Shown in pieces: positions 59,149 to 64,000 of a stretch of DNA of 64,000 nucleotides. Below the pieces are notes generated by a model. That model searched no databases. It had not been told where the DNA came from and was given only the letters and a program-made list of their open reading frames with translations. The stretch is from contig NC_133123.1 of assembly GCF_033568475.1 (NCBI RefSeq), forward strand, positions 15,982,622-16,046,621, written 5' to 3'. This DNA comes from Henckelia pumila (lineage: Eukaryota > Streptophyta > Magnoliopsida > Lamiales > Gesneriaceae). Position numbers and translations under genes: made by a program. Position 1 is the first letter of the stretch, and each line of letters starts with the position of its first letter.

Positions 59149-59367
59149 GGCGCGCGCGCGAGCATGTAGCTCGCGCGTGCGCCCAAGAAAAATTCAGTGG
59201 CGGCCAAGACCACGCGCGCGCGGGAGAGATCATGCCTCGCGCGCGCTTAGAAGGTAAGTCCAGAGGGACTTACGCCGAGAAACGCGCGCGCGCGAGAAAC
59301 TTTGTCGCGCGCGCACAATACAATATTCCAGAGGGTGTTGATTAACTCCTCGCGCGCGCGCGAGGAG
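59149..59367. repeat. CG hairpin array 1 (four units)
   Basis: Units start at 59149, 59213, 59283 and 59346 (spacing 64, 70, 63). The first three are CG-rich stems with a 7- to 10-base loop, for example GGCGCGCGCGCGAG paired with CTCGCGCGTGCGCC. The last is a perfect 22-bp palindrome at 59346-59367. Spacers share CAGTGGCGG or CCAGAGGG. Array 2 (61606-61833) has the same design. Confidence 0.92.
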
Positions 59368-59662
59368 CGCAGATTCAATGCATAAATCGAGCATTTCCCT
59401 TATTTTCTCCCATTCTCTTCCCTTTCTCTTCTCATTCTTGCCTTAAATCCTAAATCCCCAAATATTTTCCCTCCAATTTCTCCATTCAATCTTGACTTAA
59501 TTTTTTTTAAATTGCAGATTTGTGGAGTATTTCTTCGCGCTTCAACTTCGGGTCCGTCAATTTCTGTAGGAAAAAGTCGAAGCTTGGTTCCTCACCGCAT
59601 CTCCACCACAAACCACCGTCAATCACCGCCGAGCACCGCCTATATTCCGGCCGACCACCACC
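59368..59662 (+). promoter_or_regulatory. Promoter/5' UTR of the putative-transposon-protein ORF
   Basis: TGCATAAATCGAG (59379-59391) is TATA-like. Long pyrimidine-rich sequence follows, and TTTTAAATTGCAG ends at 59517 like a splice acceptor, suggesting a spliced leader. No LTR end or primer site is visible. Confidence 0.45.
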
Positions 59663-60799
59663 ATGCCAGCCAAGCGCTTCCGTTCGTCCGGCCCTATCGT
59701 GCCTAGCTCCTCATTCTCCGAAGAAATCTCTAACAAGTTCGTCTCTCGGGAAGCCCAGGAAAGGTACGAACATGCTCGCCTTACTAGAAATCCTATTGCT
59801 GAGCGAGGCATAACTACAGATTGTAATGAATTGGTTGGGTTAGGAATTATTAAGAGGAAATGGACAGTGTTTTGCAAAGTGCTCGAACCTGCTATTATTC
59901 CGGTGGTTCGGGAATTTTATGCCAATGCCCCTTTCCGAAAGGATTCGAAAGCTTTTGTCCGAGGAAAACTTATATCGTTTGATGCCAACACATTGAATAA
60001 GTTGTTTGATACTCCTGTTGTGGATGATAGTCAACTTAGGATTTTTAAGGCTAATCCGGACTATTCTTTGATGTTGAGAGATATGTGTTATGGGGGAGTT
60101 CATTGGCACGATCCTCTCCGGTTCATTCATTTTCCGGAGAGATTTCTGAAGCTTGAGCCGGCGTTGTGGTATGCTTTCATTGCCCGACGACTTTCACCCG
60201 TGCTCCACACCGTTGACGTGCAAGCCGATAGGGCTATTTTTGTTTATGCTATCACGAGGAGTTGGCCAGTTAATGTGGGCACTCTTGTCCACGACTCCAT
60301 TTTATATTCAATGCGGACTCCGACGGTGGGCCTCTACTTTCCACACACCATCACAGCCTTATGTCGCCAGGCGGGCGTGCAGATTAATCCAGATGAGGAG
60401 TTCCTTCCGCCTTTCAAGACCGTCGATGAGCAGCTTGCGGTTAAAAAGCAAGCGAAGCGCAATTTGGAATTCTGTAGCGGTCAGCACCATGTAGGTAGCT
60501 CCTCTAGCAGTCGACCACCGCCTCAGCCCTCTCCTGCTCGACGCACCGATCACGACATGGCCGTTGAGAGCTCCGCTTTCGACCACTATGCCATGGATTA
60601 CTTTCAGGCGACTTCCACTCATCTTCATAATGTGGAAGACATGATGCGCAGCATGGCGACGCAGTTAGGGCTTGACACTTTGGCCTTTCGAGCAGCTCCG
60701 CATTATCCACCTCCATTTCCATTCCAGTCTACCGTCCCACCCATGTATGCTCCTGATGCACCGCAGGATCCCTCTATTCCACACGACGAGGATGATTAG
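59663..60799 (+). CDS. Putative plant transposon protein (PF20167-like), intact
   Basis: An uninterrupted 378-codon ORF from ATG 59663 (MPAKRFRSSGPIVPSSSF) to TAG 60797-60799. Residues about 25-250 match the putative plant transposon protein family by pattern: FVSREAQERYEHA, ERGITTDCNEL, PVVREFYANAPF, VRGKLISFDANTLNKLFDTP, then LWYAFIARRLSP and ITRSWPVNVGTLVHDSI, then LYFPHTITALCRQAGV. The C-terminal third is Ser/Pro/His-rich and ends acidic (IPHDEDD). Function is unknown; such proteins are encoded by plant retroelements and TE-derived loci. It is intact, more GC-rich than its neighbours, and lies between the two CACTA genes in their orientation. I infer an acquired or inserted gene. Family recall could not be checked. 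Confidence 0.75.
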   Translation: MPAKRFRSSGPIVPSSSFSEEISNKFVSREAQERYEHARLTRNPIAERGITTDCNELVGLGIIKRKWTVFCKVLEPAIIPVVREFYANAPFRKDSKAFVRGKLISFDANTLNKLFDTPVVDDSQLRIFKANPDYSLMLRDMCYGGVHWHDPLRFIHFPERFLKLEPALWYAFIARRLSPVLHTVDVQADRAIFVYAITRSWPVNVGTLVHDSILYSMRTPTVGLYFPHTITALCRQAGVQINPDEEFLPPFKTVDEQLAVKKQAKRNLEFCSGQHHVGSSSSSRPPPQPSPARRTDHDMAVESSAFDHYAMDYFQATSTHLHNVEDMMRSMATQLGLDTLAFRAAPHYPPPFPFQSTVPPMYAPDAPQDPSIPHDEDD

Positions 60800-61110
60800 T
60801 CACCAGGGGTTGAAGAGAATTTAGCATATGGATTCTTCATAAACACTATTGACGAATATGTATTTTTAATTCAAACACGCACCTACTATTTTTCTTGATT
60901 CTTGTTGCTTGTTTGTTTAGTCTTGCTCGAGGGCGATCAAGATTTAAGTAAAAGCATGTTGATAAGCGTGTTTAGTATGCACAGAGTTATATAATTTTAT
61001 ATTTAGATTGCATGCATTTATTTTATTTTATTGAGTTTTAGTATTGTTTTATGTTATGTGTTTGCATTAGACTTTCATGGTTGAATTTTGTAGGAAATTA
61101 AGCTTACATG
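60800..61110 (+). other. Tat-like 3' signature after the ORF
   Basis: TTGCTCGAGGGCGATCAA (60923-60940) is a near-perfect hairpin, followed by GATTTAAGTAAAAGCATG. Athila/Tat elements carry a similar hairpin and purine tract just before the 3' LTR. TGTTGATAAGCGTG (60958) could then be an LTR start, like TTATAAGTGC of the Athila/Tat-like element at 3369. No matching 5' LTR was found. Confidence 0.4.
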
Positions 61111-61605
61111 TAGGTGTGTTAAAATGCAACACGACCCGTTGGTTAACCAAAATTTTTTGTATTTTTAAAATATATAATATATTTGTATATATTATATGTT
61201 TGAACAAAAATTTTTGTATATTTATATGATAAATTTTTATGATTTAATATTTATTTTGTAAATTTTTAATTTTTAAAAAATTGTTCATTTACTTTAGTAA
61301 ATATACTTTTAAATTTTTACAATTAAACTTTCAAATTTAAATTGGAGATTTTGTAATTATGTCTTCAAATTAAAATATTATCATTATTTTTTATTTTTCG
61401 AATTAATTTCATTAATTTTTGATTAAAAATAAATAAATTTTGGGTTAGACGAGTTCGTGTTCGTGTTCGGGGTTTTCAGGTTGCTTCGGGTTCTGAATGG
61501 ATAATGGTTTAAAAATTGAAAAAAAAATTCACGGGTTAATCCGAAACCCGATCCACCCGACCCGATATAGACAACTACTTGAATTGGAATTCTCAAGGTA
61601 TAAAT
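61111..61605. other. AT-rich stretch, possible small element
   Basis: It begins AATGCAACACGACCCGTTGG and ends GATCCACCCGACCCGATATAG. CGAGTTCGTGTTCGTG and AACACGACCCG suggest partial inverted ends. A TE origin is possible but not shown. Confidence 0.3.
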
Positions 61606-61833
61606 CGCGCGCGCGCGAAACCATAGCTCGCACGCGCGCAGAAAATAAAAACAGAGGCGGCGATAAGAAGCGCGCGCGGGCGAGATCGTGCATCGCGCGT
61701 GCGCAGAAGGAAAAAGCAGTGGATAAAAGGCAAAGCGCGCGCGGGCGAGCTCATGTCCCGCACGCGCGCAGAGAACATTTCCAGAGAAATACATGAATAC
61801 GTGCGCGCGCGCAGTATCCAACGCGCGCGCGCG
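61606..61833. repeat. CG hairpin array 2 (four units)
   Basis: Units start at 61606, 61670, 61735 and 61802 (spacing 64, 65, 67). Stems are of the form GCGCGCGGGCGAG with CTCGCACGCGCGC. Spacers carry CAGAGGCGG, CAGTGG and CCAGAG. It is a direct-orientation relative of array 1, about 2.45 kb away, with clear similarity between their second units. Confidence 0.92.
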
Positions 61834-62662
61834 TCCGTATGATATTAATATTATTTTAATTTCAAATTTTCTTTTTACACGAACATAATATATTATTATT
61901 TCCACCGATTCCTGCCCTAGCCTCTCACTCCCCAGCCGCGCTCCATTCTTCCCTCCTTTTCTTTGATCTTGGCCTTCTGGTTTTTTTTCATCGCCTTCAT
62001 CTTCAAATCTTCATTAAACACGATCACCAAAAAATGTTACAAATCCTTCATTCTTGGTCGTTTTTTACAAATAAGTGAGGACATCAATTACATTCGATCT
62101 ACCTACAGGTATTGCTTTTGTAAATTTTTCTTTCATCACCAAATACATGTTAAATCGGGCCGACCCTTGTATTATCCAGTTGTATTAAGCGAATTGGAGC
62201 ATGAATATGAATTATTTTAGGTATAATTAAATCCTAGGGTTTCATATTTTGGGGATATATTTTATTTTACATTCCAATGATTAATATTTCAATATGTATT
62301 GGTTGCAGTTACTATACAATCACACGTATTGAAGATATTTACAATTTTCATGTATTTTTTTGGACAAACTTTATATTTTTAATTAGTATCCTGTTTAATT
62401 TTTATTTTCTATTTTATTCATGTTCATAGCTTTATATATGAACCTATATCTTCATCGCTAAGACCATTTTTGGAACTTATTTATAAATATACAAAAAAAT
62501 ATTTAGTCGGATTTTGGTTATATGCAGGCTATCGAATATTGTTGTGCATATTCGAATGGTTAATGTTATCATAATAATAATAAACCGTCCCAATGTGTAA
62601 TATTATATGCGCAAATATTTTGGTATTCATATTTGGTTGTAGCATATTGGTGGTATTAGGAC
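61834..62662 (+). promoter_or_regulatory. Upstream region of the second CACTA gene
   Basis: Pyrimidine-rich at 61900-62000 (CCTCTCACTCCCCAGCC), as in a 5' UTR, then AT-rich. ACCTACAG|GTATTG near 62107 could be a splice site. Non-coding leader exons are possible. Confidence 0.4.
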
Positions 62663-64000
62663 ATGGTAGAATCTTACCACGAAGAAGATAATGAACAAGA
62701 TCCACGAGAGTTCATATGGTTGGAATATGATAAGTAAGTTTTACATGTTTATGATAACGGTTGAAGATCATTATTTCGTCTATATAATTGAAATAAACTT
62801 ATTCAATTTGATAAATTTATTTTTAAGGTTCGGTCCAGATAATCACAAAGTCTCCTCTTACATAACTTCTTTATTCCACACACAAACATGCGTGGAGGGA
62901 TACTCTTGGAAATTTGTGACACGTGCGCAAAGAGAATGGTACTGGGATGAGTTCGTGGTAAGAACATAATATATTACATGACAGTAGAGTATGCCTTATT
63001 AATATATTTAAACAATTAATTGTTACTTTGTTATGATACATTGAACAGAAGAAATACAGATGGGAAGAAGCTATTGACGATGATATCAAGAGGATATGGT
63101 ATATTAACACGAAAGAATTGTACCGACAAACTATCCACAAATGGCGTTCGAAGGAGAGACATCTTGATACGATTACGGAAGAGACATGGGGCAAATGGAA
63201 GGAGGTGTGGTCTACTGAAGCTTGGAAGGAAGCGGCTATGAAATACAAGACGAACAAGCGGTCCGAGCCTGCTGGTCCTGGGACAGGCCAAACCAAACAT
63301 AGGGGTGGATCCAAGTCTTATGCGATGCATGTCGTTGACATGGTAAGTAATTATTGGTCATTACTACACCTTATAATTCAATTTTTACTTCAATACATAA
63401 TATGGCTACTCTAAAACATATGTAAACTAATGGTTCTAAATAATATAAATTATTTAGAAAAAAATCAAAGACAACCTTCATTTAAGTGTATCACGTACGG
63501 CAACATCAAGAACATATCTGGTAATTATTTCACTATCTATTGCATTTAATATGGACTATGTAATTATAAATGTTGTAGTCAATTTTATTTCATTTACAAC
63601 TAATAGGCATATATATATATATGTTTATGTATTTATTACAGCGCAAGAAGAACAAGCAAGAGCCGAACGCGTGGGAGTTATTTCTGCACACGCATAGGAC
63701 AAGTGATGGAAAATTCGTTGACGAGCGTTCTAGACTGCTTCATGTATGCGTCATATACTCATAGTCAAGCAAGATCTATTAATTTTATATATATATATAT
63801 GTAATCAATAGTATACTAACACATCAGAACTATATTTTTTACAGGAAAAAATGGAAGAATATATGTTGGAAGCCATGACTCCGTTGGAGGATGGGACTCT
63901 ACCTTCTGAGCCGAAAAACATTGACATTAATCAACAGTTTCAGATCGTCAACGGTGGAGCGAAAAAGGGTAGGATGTATGGCTTGTCGACCGTGGCAACG
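62663..64000 (+). CDS. Transposase_24-like (Ptta/En/Spm) CACTA protein, partial
   Basis: Six in-phase exons, all with GT-AG introns: 62663-62733, 62828-62957, 63049-63342, 63458-63520, 63642-63743 and 63845 to the window edge. The start is MVESYHEEDNEQDP. Recognisable blocks: WYWDEFVKKYRW, EETWGKWKEVWSTEAWKEAA, TGQTKHRGGSKSYAMH, NAWELFLHTHRTSDGKFVDE and GRMYGLSTVAT. This is the Transposase_24 / Ptta family, thought to be the second, DNA-binding protein of CACTA elements (the TNPA counterpart). No stop or frameshift is seen in 215 codons. The C-terminus is outside the window. Confidence 0.85.

Larger units (their letters stand above)
54316..64000 (+). mobile_element. CACTA (En/Spm) DNA transposon, left end and two genes; runs off the window
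   Basis: The terminus CACTACAAAAAAACAAGC at 54316 is the CACTA signature. Subterminal inverted repeats (54330-54600) and a promoter/5' UTR region follow. A TNP2-type transposase gene with DUF4216 tail (55217-58907) and a second Transposase_24-type gene (62663 onward) are both on the plus strand, the usual two-gene layout. The right terminus is outside. Between the genes is an extra block of 2.7 kb with its own ORF and CG hairpin arrays. Only one stop damages the TNP2 gene and none is seen in the second, so it is among the youngest elements here. Confidence 0.92.

Noticed and set aside
59149-61833. Regularly spaced palindromic repeats resembling a CRISPR array
   Set aside because: The sequence is plant nuclear DNA; units are only CG-type hairpins with related, not unique, spacers, and no cas genes are present.
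61423-61905. Long minus-strand frame across CG hairpin array 2
   Set aside because: It is rich in Ala/Arg because it translates alternating CG repeats; no domain is seen.

Overview
The window is plant nuclear DNA, most likely from a eudicot; the species cannot be named from the sequence. It is almost entirely transposable elements, many inserted into one another. Long terminal repeats (LTRs), initiator-tRNA primer sites, GT-AG introns and plant-only transposon families (plant mobile domain, TNP2 with DUF4216, Transposase_24, Athila/Tat) all point to a plant. I recognise one intact host gene: a three-exon UBTD1/2-type ubiquitin-domain gene of 112 codons on the minus strand (26513-27059).

Layout: (1) 1-19329 is a minus-strand chromovirus-type Ty3 element (called Tek-A here), cut by the left window edge. 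Two younger elements interrupt it. A pol-less Athila/Tat-like element (3369-10005, duplicated target AGTAT) sits in its gag. A nearly complete sister element on the plus strand (Tek-B, 11381-18651, duplicated target TAGCT) sits in its 5' LTR. (2) 19335-25990 is a decayed minus-strand SIRE-like copia element. (3) 26513-27059 is the host gene, followed by a possible LTR remnant. (4) 29363-33935 holds two convergent decayed genes: a plant-mobile-domain gene (+) and a MuDR/MULE transposase with a SWIM finger (-). (5) 34480-35430 is a copia fragment. (6) 36241-44423 is a copia element with duplicated target TACTT. Its 3' LTR carries a 3.3-kb solo LTR with duplicated target AACTA. (7) 46128-47881 holds two more LTRs of opposite orientation. 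(8) 47882-52003 is an Ale/Retrofit-like copia element, broken at its 3' side by a fold-back. (9) 52220-52352 is a fold-back MITE inside a TA microsatellite. (10) 54316 to beyond 64000 is a large CACTA (En/Spm) transposon. It has a CACTA terminus, subterminal inverted repeats, a TNP2 gene with a DUF4216 tail, and a second Transposase_24-type gene that runs off the window. Between the two genes lies a 2.7-kb block with an intact 378-codon ORF of the putative-plant-transposon family, flanked by two matched arrays of CG hairpins.

How it fits together: the autonomous-type elements carry gag, protease, reverse transcriptase, RNase H and integrase, or DNA transposases. Nearly all are broken by stops and frameshifts. 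Where a sister copy or the family pattern shows the ancestral codon, many stops are CAG to TAG, as expected from deamination at methylated CHG sites. Several element promoters carry family-specific arrays of short palindromes just upstream of the TATA box. The intact small ORF and the CG hairpin arrays inside the CACTA element are the least explained part of the window.
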